64,000 nt of DNA, taken from Alligator mississippiensis (lineage: Eukaryota > Chordata > Crocodylia > Alligatoridae). Where the stretch lies: positions 62,419,444 to 62,483,443 of the forward strand of contig NC_081832.1 of assembly GCF_030867095.1 (NCBI RefSeq), written 5' to 3'. A program made the position numbers and the translations under genes. Positions 1-10,946 of this stretch are shown piece after piece (the stretch's first letter is position 1; every line of letters starts with the position of its first letter). The notes under the pieces are model-generated. The model worked only from the letters and a program-made list of their open reading frames with translations. It did no database searches and had not been told where the DNA came from.

Positions 1-1954
1 GTCTCTAGTAGGCTGTGGAAGGATAGGATCTTCTGTGGGTGAGACCTTCTGTTTCAGAGATTTACAATCCATCTGCTCTGGGATTCGATGTGTGCTTTCT
101 CTAGCTCAGTTCCTTCTGTTAAGTTGTGTGTTTAAGCATTTTTTAAAATGTCTTTATCTGCCTTTGCTTGTGCTGTATTTGTAGAATTCTTGGGTAGAAG
201 CCATGTCTTGGTATCCCATGACTTTGTCAAACATGGCTTTCTCTGCTTGTTGTGGTCTGCACCCCTGTGCTCTCTACTGGTTGCTTCAGTTCCTCTAACT
301 TGGGGCTTGCAAGGGAATTAATTTTACCTTTTTCTCTTACTTTTCTTCTCTCCCCTTAGCTTCTCCTTACACAGTTTCCTCTTGGCATCGTATGTCCAGA
401 TTTACTGTTTTCTAGAGATGGGCTTCAATCAAAGTTCTAGGCCTGAAAGACTTTGAAAGACTTGATTCATTAAAGTAATGTCAGCCTCTGAACATTCAAA
501 GCCCTTCATGGGGCTGTTAGCTATGCTACTTCTTAAAGCCAATGGGGAACTGACACAGCCCAAATTCTCTATACAGTGATTTGAAAAGGTAAGAGATTAA
601 AATCTAACTTAAATTGACACAGAATAAAATACATTCCTTCTGAGAGCTATGGCACTTTGTTTAACCCCCTCCTTGTCACCTCTTATGAAAAGATGTTGAT
701 AGAGAAAAGCACCAGAAGGCAAAGAACTCCTATGTTCTGTCCCAGCATTGCCACTGATTCACTTTGGTAAATCACCCTTTACCAGCCTATGCCACAATTT
801 CCTTATTACTAAAAGTGGGTAGTAGTACCAGCCTCACTGGGTTATTATGGGACTTCAATAAACTATGCTATAATGGCTTTTCATAGCCTTAATAAAAAGT
901 GCTGCATGACTTGGAAATGCTCTTATTGTACCCAACTTTTTCATTGGTTTTCTCTAAATCACTGATGCAAGAATGACCCTGAATTTTCTAGATTTTGACA
1001 ATTTCAGTTAGGATTCCCTTTCCTTCATGTTATCTTAACATGCTTGTTTATGAGTCTTAATACAACGGGTATTTTATTTTATTCCGGTAAGTAGCTCTAA
1101 TTAGATTAAGCTGTTTGTATAACCGACGGGTCAGATTTCTCAACTAAATTTGACATTTACAGTCTTATTCTGTCTTCTTTATTGGATTAAATCTGGATCA
1201 AGAGGAATCATTTACTGGGGCAACATTATGACAGGCACACAACAAAACTCCTGTGTGCTGTTCTTTGCTTCTCTCATGTGGGAGGCTGAGGCTTCTTTCA
1301 TGTGTGACACTGAGAGATTTTACAGAGTGATTTGCAAACTTCCTGGCCATTGGTCAACAATAGCTTTTCTTGACTGAAAGTTGTAACCAGCAAAATCTGT
1401 TTTTTTGTAGTTGCTTATTCTGAACACCTTACAAATGCTTGTGAACTTTGCCTTATGGTTCTTGCCACAATCTTCCACTTGGTTGGCAGGCTGAGTATGT
1501 TCAGATACTGTACTTTCCTCAGAGACTTCTGGTGGTCTCTCCAGTTAGAGGTGATGTATGTTTATTAATGCTAACTCAAAGCATGCAAAAATCATGAGTC
1601 CTTTTGCAATCATGAGATCTAGAAAAAACAAAAGATGTGATTTTCAGTTAATTGGAAGATTCCTGGACCTGAGACTTCAAAAAACAAAACAACATAACAA
1701 TTCCTCCCCCACACCAAATACCACAAGATATATGGCTGAAACACAGGAGCTGTCAAAATGTATTGCACAAAATGTATTGCCCATGATGTCTCCTTGCAGC
1801 TGTATGCCACAAAGGAAACTTAGCTACCCAACTCTCAGTGGAGTCCTGCCCCTACATCCCTGTGTGCCTTTGAAAATCTCTTCATAAAGGGGTCATATTG
1901 CTTACTGCAGCTCACTGCAGTCCTATTTCAGGTGTCTTGTTTTGCCCTGCCACC
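1..1954. other. Intergenic AT-rich DNA, no gene seen
   Basis: Mostly single-copy-looking AT-rich sequence. The open frames are short, have no recognisable protein features and lack a splice-site context I can support. A MIR-like fragment lies at about 745-900; otherwise I see nothing specific. Confidence 0.6.
745..900 (+). repeat. MIR/CORE-SINE-like ancient repeat fragment
   Basis: The order of segments resembles the conserved body of MIR-type SINEs: a 'ccactgattc...ggtaaatcaccc' block, then a 'caatttccttatta..taaaagtgggtagtagtacc' block, then a 'cctcactgggttattatggg' block. Divergence is high, so the element is old. The family is assigned from memory of the consensus, not from a search. Confidence 0.5.
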
Positions 1955-2630
1955 CCAGACAGGACTAGAGTGACCACCTTTTCAAAATGCGAAGGTGAGA
2001 CACATGACCGCTCTCCCCTGGGTGGCATAGGTGAAGCATTGCTGAGTGGAGCCTGTGGGGGGCGGGAGAGGATGCAGGCTGCCCACTGCGGGTCTCAAGG
2101 CTCCCCACTCTGCTGCCCTCCCCCTGGTGGTCTCCACAGGCCAGGGGGCAGGACCCGGTGTTGGAGGGTGGAGGGGGTTGGTGCTGCAGCCACTGCTGGG
2201 AGCCCTGCATCAGCAGTGCCACAAAAGTGAGGCACCCCTGCCCACCCAGCAGCAGTGAGGGCAGTGGTGGCAGCATGGAGGTGTGCCCCCCACTGCTGCC
2301 AGGTGGCCAGGGGGTGCCTTACCCTGGTGGCATGGCTGGCATGGGGCTCCCAGCGGTGGCAGCACCACTAAGCCTCCCTCCCCTGCTCCGCCCCCCCACC
2401 CCCAGATTTGTGCATAGGCATTCCTGCCCCCATCCCTGGCACCAGCCTACCTGGGCAGCACCCCTAGCTCCCACCCCAGCCACCAATCCTGCCCCACTTC
2501 CTCCCACAATGAGGGGGCCTCAGTCTGTTCCCCCACCCTCCCTTCCCTGTCCCCGTATGCCCCATCCCCTCCGCAGACTTACCTGTAGGCAGCTGAGGGA
2601 CCTGCTCTCTGCTGCCTGGCTGTATTTCTG

Positions 2631-2631
<1 letters not shown>
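1955..2631. repeat. GC-rich repeat-like block
   Basis: An abrupt switch from AT-rich to strongly GC-rich sequence made of CCCC/GGGG and CTGCTGCC-type words. The left edge, at about 1963, carries a TAGAGTGACCA string that resembles hAT-type terminal inverted repeats, but I could not find a matching right end or target duplication. Overlapping open frames on both strands are low-complexity P/G/S-rich and look non-coding. It ends in a CA microsatellite. Confidence 0.45.

Positions 2632-2697
<66 letters not shown>
2632..2697. repeat. (CA)n microsatellite
   Basis: About 33 uninterrupted CA units, long enough to be length-polymorphic between individuals. Confidence 0.98.
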
Positions 2698-2699
<2 letters not shown>

Positions 2700-2700
<1 letters not shown>

Positions 2701-3600
2701 GTGCACATGGCACTCTGTAACAGGGGGACTTCCTGCCCACCTGTTTCTGGGCTAACCACCCACCCACCTCTTTCATCTGCCATGCCTTGATGATACATAA
2801 TTAATTATGTGTTAATTAGGCAGGAAGCTGCCCATTTTTGCACCCTGATGCCAGGGGGTGTTATCTGTGGCTCTGAACCTTCCCTACACCGCAGCCCATG
2901 CCTCACAGATGGCATTTAAGCTCTTAACATCTCTAGCCCCACACTGGGCCCCATAACCCTCTAGTCTGGACCCCAGCTAGATCCCTCCTAATCAGGTGGC
3001 CTACTCCACCCTCATTCTGGGCTGCCTAGTTCCCTGCACTCTTCCCCCTCTCGGGTGTGACCCCCCCCGCCCAGACCTTTGGGCACACAGGCCCCGGCCT
3101 CACCTCCAGGCCAGTCGGAACCGCGGGCCCTCGACTCCGGGCATCACTCGCAGTGGGCTTCTGGCCTTTTTGACCCTTCTGGTCCTGGCCCCAGCATTGA
3201 GCAGTCAAGGGTAACTTAAGTCAGGCTTCTGAGCAACTAGCCCACACTCTTTTACATGGGTCCACCTTTTCAGGCCCTACTATGGGGTTATTCACCCGGT
3301 TGTTGGGGCTGGGGTTATTAAGGGACCCCGACCTGCCTTTCACCAGGGTGATAACTGCCCTGGCATTTCCTGGGGGCTCCCGCAACACCAGGAGCCCCAC
3401 CAGGCCACCCATCCTGGGCATGGTGCAGTTTTAGGTCATGCCCAGGACCAGGAGCCTCCAAACCATCCACATAAGCTCCTGTCCTTACCTCCAAGCTGTT
3501 CCAGAGCCAGAGCTCTGACAGCTGATGTCTCTCTCATGGCTGCCAGAAGCAAACTGCTGCTTCACCCTATATGTATCCTGGGTCTCAAAAAGGCTTCCCT
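2700..3600. repeat. GC-rich interspersed repeat, copy A
   Basis: This block is paralogous in direct orientation to 8460-9990. Shared landmarks in the same order are a 'taattaggcaggaagctgccc' motif near 2812, 'tggcatttcctgggggctcc' near 3361, 'cataagctcctgtccttacc' near 3470, and a 'cagcccttcaagtggcag' motif near 3630. Between the landmarks the copies are diverged and differ in length. The family is unassigned. It could be a long terminal repeat or the interior of a non-autonomous element; no coding capacity was recognised. Confidence 0.65.
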
Positions 3601-6118
3601 ACTCGAGCACCTGGCTGCTGCCTGCTCCAGCCCTTCAAGTGGCAGGCACCAACAATGCCCTACCACATACCCCCTGCATCCCATTCCCTGCAGCCCGAAA
3701 CAGCCCCTTTCAGGCTGGAACTCTGCCAGCCTGCAAGGGGAAACCTACCATTTCCTGTGTTTTTCTCCTTCAGAGAAGAAAATCCACATTTTTTTTCACA
3801 GCAAACGGAAAACCTGGATCTGTGAACATCATACTGGGATTATAGCTGACTGTGTGGAGGGGAATCTGGAACAAATGCTGAATTATGAAAGGCGGGGACA
3901 CGGAATACACAAGGTGCTGCAGCACTCTGGAGCGTTCTGCTTAGAAAGATCCAGCAGACTCGATCTGAACATAAGAAAATGCACCCCCATACATACCCTC
4001 CCCGCCACACACTGCTGCAGGATTGGTTTCTCAAACTGTATTCAACAGTATCCTACTTACTGATGCAACAATGGATGCCATGCATGAGCTATTCGTGTTG
4101 TTCTGTGTACACAAGCATGAGGTGGGGTTTATCCTTGTCCATATTTATCATTTATAATTGCCCTCAGCACTTTGTCAGCTTGTCCCATAGCGATGAAAAC
4201 TCTCATGTCCCTTTGAAGACTTATAATGCAGAGAAAACACATAAGTGGGCCATTGAATTTCTCTGAATTCTTAATTAATAGAACAAAAAAGGCAGGAGGC
4301 TTTCCTACTTCATACCATGTTTAGATTAGGCAGCGTATATTCAGCCTCTCAAGCCTGTCCTCAAGAAAGAGAATGTGGCAGTTCTGTCACTAATCTGGTT
4401 TACCCAGGTTTTATGGTTTTGGATATACTCAGAGATGCTGCAATGACTCAGACTAAATTGCTGCTTTGTCTGAGAGACACGATTTCTCTGGGTAATGAGT
4501 TGATCATAGCTCTGATTAGCTTTTGCTGCAGTAATAATAACCAATGGGTGCTGGCAGCAATGGATGGTTGGAGGCTTTGTTAAACAGAAAACATGGTGAG
4601 GACCCTGCATGGCAAAGGGATATTAAGTCAAATGAATTAATGCCCAAGGGGATCAAATAAAGTTGCCTTTTCCTTCCTTTAGTTACACAGTTCCACTGCT
4701 CCATAGCAGGCTTCCCCCAGCTACTCTGGGAATCGAGAGAAAGTGAAGGTGACTTCAGGCACATTTGCCCTCCCCTTACTCTGGCAGTGCAAGGTAGGGC
4801 TCTGGGGGCCATGGAGTAACATTTGCCTAAATGTGAGGTAGTGAAAGGCTCTCCACACTGTTTAAACCCTACATATGGGTTATGGTGAGGCATCTGCTTG
4901 CACAAAAGACCGCCTCAAAGGTGACGGTCCAAGGTGCAGGTACCCTTTTTCTGTGCTGAAACAGAACTAGTCACCCTTTGTATAATTAGCTGTGTATGGC
5001 TGTGGCTGGCTATTTCAGCCCTCAGGGAATGGTAGGTGTGGCAGAGGCTGTGCAACACACACCCCGCTGGCACTGGGCCGGGGACTGGTGAAGTGTATGT
5101 TGCTACTGTGCTTCAGCTAAGAAAAGCCCAAATGAATTTCACCCCAGTCCCGTGTTCATTTTCCATGTGATCATTCACAAAGGTACGTGAGAGAACTCTT
5201 GTCTCCAGCAAACATGATATGAGAATCCAGCTGGATGAATAATACCAGTGACATGTTGTGCTACTATTAATTCAAACTGAAATTCCAGTTTGATCGGGCC
5301 ATCTTCAAAGCCCTTCTGTGGTCATTCCTGTGCAGTTAAGTATTGTTAGCACAGGTGTTGGTGGAAAGCGAGCGCTAGGCTCACAAACTCGAGGGCCCCC
5401 AGAAAAGTCAGCTTTAAATGGGCTTTCCACAAGCATGTGCATTAGAAAAGTCACCAAGAATTTTTCTCATCCAGTCATCAGAGCAGAAGTGGTACCACAT
5501 GATCGATGAGACCAATCACAACTGGAATGAGGATCAAATAGCAAGACAGATTAAAAGAAAAAAACAAAACTGTCAAATGATTTTGAATACCAAATATATA
5601 AATGACAAAAATGCCATCTGCTCATCTTTTGCCGACAAAGAGCAAGACTGTTGTTTGCCTACGTGTCCATGCCAGCCACCCACATCACATTTCCCCACCT
5701 CTGTAGGGCTGTGTGTAAACTGATACATTCATTCTCTCACCATCCCACAAAGGAACCAGTGCACGAATGCCCATTTCCACCCATTGCCCAGGGCACAGTT
5801 TATTAGGGCACAAAACCTCACAGGTACCATAGAAACAAAACAACTCCCTCCACCCAAGTTGTAGATTTTCCCCTAGCTTCTCTTGGCACGGTGGAAAGAG
5901 GATGAGTCCTTCCCCTAAAGCTGTTGCTGGGTCATGTATCAAAGGTACCTTTTCTTAGCTGTTTTGCTGCGTTCAGGCCTATATTCCTTTCTTGTGTAGA
6001 TAGCCAGGGAATGAGTGGGCTGATGGGAAATGGGCAAAGCCTTGACTTCATGCCTAATGCAGGTTCAGAGGGAGAAGTAATCTGATAATCTGACCCTATC
6101 TCTGGGGTCACATTTTGA
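3601..6118. other. Intergenic DNA, no gene seen
   Basis: Mixed-composition sequence with stop-rich frames. The open frame starting at 3536 shows no recognisable domain, homopolymeric blocks or splice context and is not supported as a gene. No clear repeat boundaries were found. Confidence 0.55.
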
Positions 6119-6126
6119 CTCTCAGC

Positions 6127-6302
6127 TAGGGTGACCATCATAGAAGACGTTCCTGTTTTTGCTACTCTGTCCTCTGTCTTCTTTTGATATGAAACCTGAT
6201 GCCTTTATGTCTTCAAGAGAAAAATAGAGGACATAAAGGCATCTCGTTTCATATCAATAGAGGACAGAGGATAACCAACTGTCCTCTGTGATGGCCACCC
6301 TA
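6127..6302. mobile_element. hAT-like palindromic MITE with 8-bp target duplication
   Basis: A 176-bp element with imperfect terminal inverted repeats (TAGGGTGACCATC at the left, its complement with one change at the right). It is flanked by an identical 8-bp duplication, CTCTCAGC, at 6119-6126 and 6303-6310. The interior folds back again: the arm at about 6187-6213 (gatatgaaacctgatgcctt...) pairs with the arm at about 6230-6257. TIR sequence plus an 8-bp duplication is the hAT signature. It has no coding capacity. Confidence 0.85.
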
Positions 6303-6310
6303 CTCTCAGC

Positions 6311-8459
6311 TCTAGAGGCAGCACTAGCGCCTATTTCTGAGGGCATTGTATTCTTACCATCAGCCACTGAAGAAGTATATTTACCTTATAAATATTTTGT
6401 CACAAATTATTTGCTCAGCTGTGCAAAGAAACCTTGTTCCTCCAGTAACTCCTCACCCCACCTAACATCTATGACAAGAACCTAATGTCACCTCCCTGTG
6501 TTCCCCCAAAAGCTCTGGTGACAGTGCCAACTACCCCTTTTTCTAAGCCATAAGCAAACATTTGGTCAAGGAAGCCAGTGCCTTCTTGCTTTGCTTACAG
6601 CGAATGCCCATGGCAGTAGCCAACTGCCAGCTTTCTAACTCTATGTCAATATAATACTTTCCATGTCAACCTCACCAGCTTCTGGCAGGTCATCACTTAG
6701 CATGAGTCACACAGTATGCACTGCCAGTTGGTGTTATCATTAATGTTTTAAACCATGTTTAGTCTCTTCGTTTTCTGAGGCTTGTACATCACAGTGTTGA
6801 AACAAATAGAGGGATCAATTTCCTGCCTCATTTTCTTGTCCTGTGTTGATTTCCAGCATCTCTTTCTTTGCATCTCTCCCTATCTCAGTACCATTGAACA
6901 CAAATGACTTGCTTCCACATTTCTTGCCCTTTTTGGTCTACCTCCAGTCTATTTGTCATCCTTCACATGCTATTAAGCTATCAAATCCCACCTCTGCTTT
7001 GCCTTAGATGTCAGCTTTTATCATCCTCTTCTGCACAAGAACTTTCAGACTTTTTCAAGGTCACTCCCTGTAGGCATCTCCACTTCATCGTCCTCCTTCA
7101 AATCATTTAATACTCACCTCTGCTTCCATGCTTTATATCAACAATGGTTAGGCAGCTGGTGTGCTGTCAGGATAACCAGAATTGCTTCATCATGTTTCCT
7201 CCTATTGTGTCAGGTGAATTGTTTCAGTTGATGCGTGAGGGTGGGGAGGGGAGAGGGCAAAAATGCAGACAGGGCAATGTTTAAAATGCTTTGCCAATTG
7301 ATTTCCGCTTTACTGAATTGACTGAAAAAGTCTAAGCATTTTCAAAATGAAACATTTTGATTTTTAGAATTGAAATCATGTTCTCACTTTAAAAAGTTTT
7401 AAAATTTTGTTTGAAAAAAATGTTAAAACAATGCTCAGGTCTAAAAGAAAATGAGCCGAAATCATTTTTTTCTTGTCTATGAAAAATCTAAAGGTAACTT
7501 TCATTTAGGGTCAACCAAATGATTGTTTTAAATTTGTTGTAATTGCCAGCAAATTGTAACCTCTTTGAGAAAGAGAATGTCTTGTTTCTTACGTGATGAA
7601 ATAACACCTAACAAGGTCTTTGCTCATTGCTGAAGTCTTGAGGCACTGGCACAGTACATGTGAACAGGTAGATCCACTTGCAAAAATTAACAGAAGTCCT
7701 TTCTCATTCATGTCACACAATAAAAGATCTCAGAAACCAGCTTTTTTAGTTGCCATCTTGTTCTGATCCAGTTGAACCATGTTATGGTTAGCTGAAAGTT
7801 CACTTGCTTCTACAGATAAAAACTAATGCTGATCATACAGAAGGTGGAATGCCAAGCTCTCAGATGGTATTGGTTTCCCATGTTTCTTTAGACTGGATTC
7901 TAGTAGGTTGGCTGGTTTCTTGCAGTTTTTTAGACAGTGGCATCAACAGGTGGATTCAGACAGGTGGTTTTAAAGAAAGCAGATTGGTCCCACTGAGAAG
8001 AAATTCAGACATGTGCTGTACTGGGAAGGGCAAAATCTAAGCCAAGTACCTGAGCATTGCCCCGACGTGACTAATGGAATTGGGGACAGCTTGGAGAGAA
8101 TGATCGACATGGGGGCAGGAATGAGGAAAGCCAACGCAGTAAAGTATTATCTAGTAAGGGGATGTGCCACCTCTTCTGCTGGGCTGAAGCCCTCAGAGAG
8201 ACAGCGGGGGAATGAGGGTGCTTTTGGGTTGAGCAACTAATGGATTTTTAAAAAAACTTTTGCAAAAAACCAACAATGTTTCAACAACATGGTGTTTTTC
8301 TAATTTTTCCATCTTTCACCTTTAAGAATTCAGATTAAATTATTGCACCAGATATCACAGCTGAAAATGCGTGTAGTGGTGTCAGCATTGTTTTTACATA
8401 TCCACATCTCAGGCTCCTGGCTCACTTGATAATTTCTGCTGTAGTAAGACCAGGTATGA
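6311..8459. other. Intergenic DNA, no gene seen
   Basis: AT-rich sequence with no supported gene. The stretch about 7300-7500 is rich in AAAATTTT-type words that recur in old reptile repeats, but I cannot bound an element. Confidence 0.5.
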
Positions 8460-9990
8460 ACAATGGGTTCTCCAGTACTATATTTGCAGGTTAGAATGTG
8501 ACAATGTGGGAGGTCTCCAACCAGCCAGTGCTGGTCTCCCACCTCCCCTGGGCATGCTGCCTGCCTCTCTTTCCTGCCACACCTTGCTGTTTAGTAATTA
8601 GTTGGTAATTAGGCAGGAGGTTGCCCTTTGAGAGCCCTGATGTCTAAGGGCCAAAAGTACACGTTCCTACCATCCATTAACGTGTCGCATGCCTCGCAGA
8701 TGTTTCTAACAGCTGTGCTCTGTTCTGGCCTGAGGCCGGGCCCAACTCAGCACAGTGTTAGGCCTCTCATATTCTGCCCTATTACGGGCCACACTCATAC
8801 CACCTCCCTCTCACTGAGGCCTCTCTCACTCCACTGACTCTCACCCAGTCTCTTTCATACTGCCTTCCCTGGGCCTCACGCATACCATCCCTCCTGTCCC
8901 TGGGGCCACACTCATCCTGCCCTATCTTAGGGGAGTCTTCGGGCTTGATTCCCATCACTCCCTGGCCAGCAAGCACGCAGCCTTTTGGGCATCTCCTGCT
9001 ACCCTTATTTGAGTGAGCGCTGGGCGGTTTACAGAACACTGGGCTGACTCAACCTATGGTCTCTCGCTGGGCCATTCACCCAGCTGCTCTCAATCAAGGG
9101 GCTCCTAACTTGCCCCATTGTTTACCTGTGACTCCTCCTCTGCCTCCCCCCAAATTGGCCTTAGGCCCACCTGCAACCTCAGGTGCCCAAAGGCTTACCT
9201 AGACCTAACTCAGTCCCCATGCTAGCAGGACCTATCCTCAAGCCCCCTGCTCACAGGGACCCAACTCACACCTCTTACTTGCAGTGCCTTATCTCATGCC
9301 CCTGTGTTCAGAGGGGCTCTCAACTACTGCTCTCTACTCGCCCCTCTCTCCAGGGCCTTATAACTGCCACCCTCGTGCAGCCCTTTAGGTGCCCCTCTGC
9401 ACCCCACTCTGCACCTCCACCTCCACTGAGGCACGTACTCCGCCCCCTACTCTGGGGCCTGGGGTTGAACACCCCTGCAGGCTCAGGTGCCACTTATTGG
9501 CATGCCTGGCCCACAACTCTCCCTCTCTGGGGTCTTGCACCCCACACAGGCTCAGGTGGCTGCAGCTGTGCCTGGCCCCACTACCCACACTCTGGGGTCT
9601 TATACCCCACAGGGCTCAGGTGCCACACCAGGACATGCCTGACCCTCTATGGTTACTGGTGTTAAATAACCCACCCAAAGGCAGGAGCTGGGGTTAAGGC
9701 ACCCCTCCTTGCCTTTCACTGGGGAGGTAACTGGCCTGGCATTTCCTGGGGGCTCCAATGCACCTAGGAGCACCACCAAGCCACCCTTCCCCAGCAGGGT
9801 GCAGTTTCAAGTCATACCTAGGACCAAGAGCCTAAAAGCCATCCCCATAAGCTCCTGCCCTTACCCCCTAGTTGTTGCGGGAGCAGGAGCTCCACCAGGA
9901 AATGTTTCTTCCTCTGCTGTCCTGGATCTATAGTGGCTGCTCATCAGAGATGGGGTATCCCCTGCTGCCAGCTCTTAAAGTGGCAGATAC
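8460..9990. repeat. GC-rich interspersed repeat, copy B
   Basis: Direct-orientation paralogue of 2700-3600. It shares the 'gtaattaggcaggaggttgccc' motif near 8610, 'tggcatttcctgggggctcc' near 9739, 'cataagctcctgcccttacc' near 9846, and 'cagctcttaaagtggcag' near 9970. It is longer than copy A because of a degenerate tandem-like section at about 9180-9660 built on 'ccccac(a)..gctcaggtgcca' words and 'ctctggggtctt' words. Open frames across it are P/T/S/C-rich by-products of composition. Confidence 0.65.
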
Positions 9991-10414
9991 CAGATGTGCT
10001 CTGCCACCCACCTTCCCTCTTAGAATGGTTCCTGGAGGAGGCTTTTCCCTGCTGCTCCACAGACAAGCTCCCACAGAGCTTGCCTGCACTCTGCTGATGC
10101 TCTGCCATACAGAGATGTGTGTATAGGCATGGGAGAGGAACAACAGTGCAAGTCTCCATCCATAGAAATGACCCTCTTCTCCTAAGGACTCATAGTGTTC
10201 CTTTTATTGTACCATTTGAGCACCTCACTCCTTTTATGTGGTCACACTGTGAGTTAGGGCAGGACAGTACTATGACCTCCATATTACAGATGGGGAAATT
10301 AGGTGCAAAAACACCAAGGCACAAATTCTGATAGGTCTTTATGTGTCTAAATATCCCTGAGGATTAGGCCGAGAGTGACTCAGGGAGTCCATAGCAGGTC
10401 TTATAACAATACAC
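9991..10414. other. Intergenic DNA with an ancient repeat scrap
   Basis: No gene. The 'ccatattacagatggggaaattaggtgc' type words at about 10275-10310 match the widely shared 'cattttacagatggggaaactgaggc' block of old amniote SINE/LINE repeats. Confidence 0.5.
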
Positions 10415-10946
10415 TGAGCACATCTACATGTGTGCTTTAATGCTCATTAGCCTATTTTAATGCACATTAAAGTGTCACCAAAAAAAATGTGCTTTCACTA
10501 ACGCACATTAAAATAGGCTAATGTGTTTTTTTCTAGTACCTCAGGCACTTTTACACACGCTCCAGGGGTGGAGAGGGGCACTTTAAATAGAGTGGCTCTG
10601 AGAGCTGCTATAATTAAAGTGCTGCAGTGTTTTGTGTATTAGCATCCCCATGCTTCAAAATGGTGGTAGGGGGCACTTGAACTAAAGCTCGTTGAATGAG
10701 CTTTAGTTCAAGCACCCTGCTGCCATTTTGAAGCATGGGGATGCTAATACACGAAACTCAGAGGCTGACTGGAGTGTGGTAATTATCACGCTCCAGAGGA
10801 CTCAGTTAATCAAGTCTGCTCCGACGCATTGTAACTAGAGCGCATCAGAGCAGCCCCGCAGCACGTATACAGGCACCCTCACGTTGGAGGTACTAAATTT
10901 AATATGCATTAGCAAAAGTGCATTAAGAACTTGTAGACGTGTCCAA
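10415..10946. mobile_element. Fold-back DNA transposon (MITE-like), family member 1
   Basis: The outer ends are imperfect inverted repeats: 'gcacatctacatg' at about 10418-10430 against the complement of 'cttgtagacgtgtcc' at about 10930-10944. Just inside, 'cattagcctattttaatg' (10446-10463) is inverted at 10505-10522. The centre carries a 60-bp-arm hairpin (10629-10757). A related but shorter element lies at 50782-51035. No transposase coding was found. I could not define a clean target duplication, so the superfamily is unresolved (Harbinger-like or hAT-like). Confidence 0.75.
10629..10757. repeat. Near-perfect 60-bp-arm palindrome
   Basis: The left arm, about 10629-10690, is the reverse complement of the right arm, about 10698-10757, with a few mismatches and a loop of about 7 bp (10691-10697). 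It can form a long hairpin in RNA or a cruciform in DNA. It lies inside the fold-back element. Confidence 0.9.

Noticed and set aside
2158-2790. 210-codon open frame
   Set aside because: It includes the (CA)n microsatellite as a Thr-His repeat and is otherwise P/S-rich repeat DNA.
3536-4063. 175-codon open frame
   Set aside because: No domain, signal or splice support. It begins inside a GC-rich repeat and runs into unique DNA.
7300-7500. AAAATTTT-rich stretch as an element
   Set aside because: No ends, inverted repeats or target duplication could be defined.
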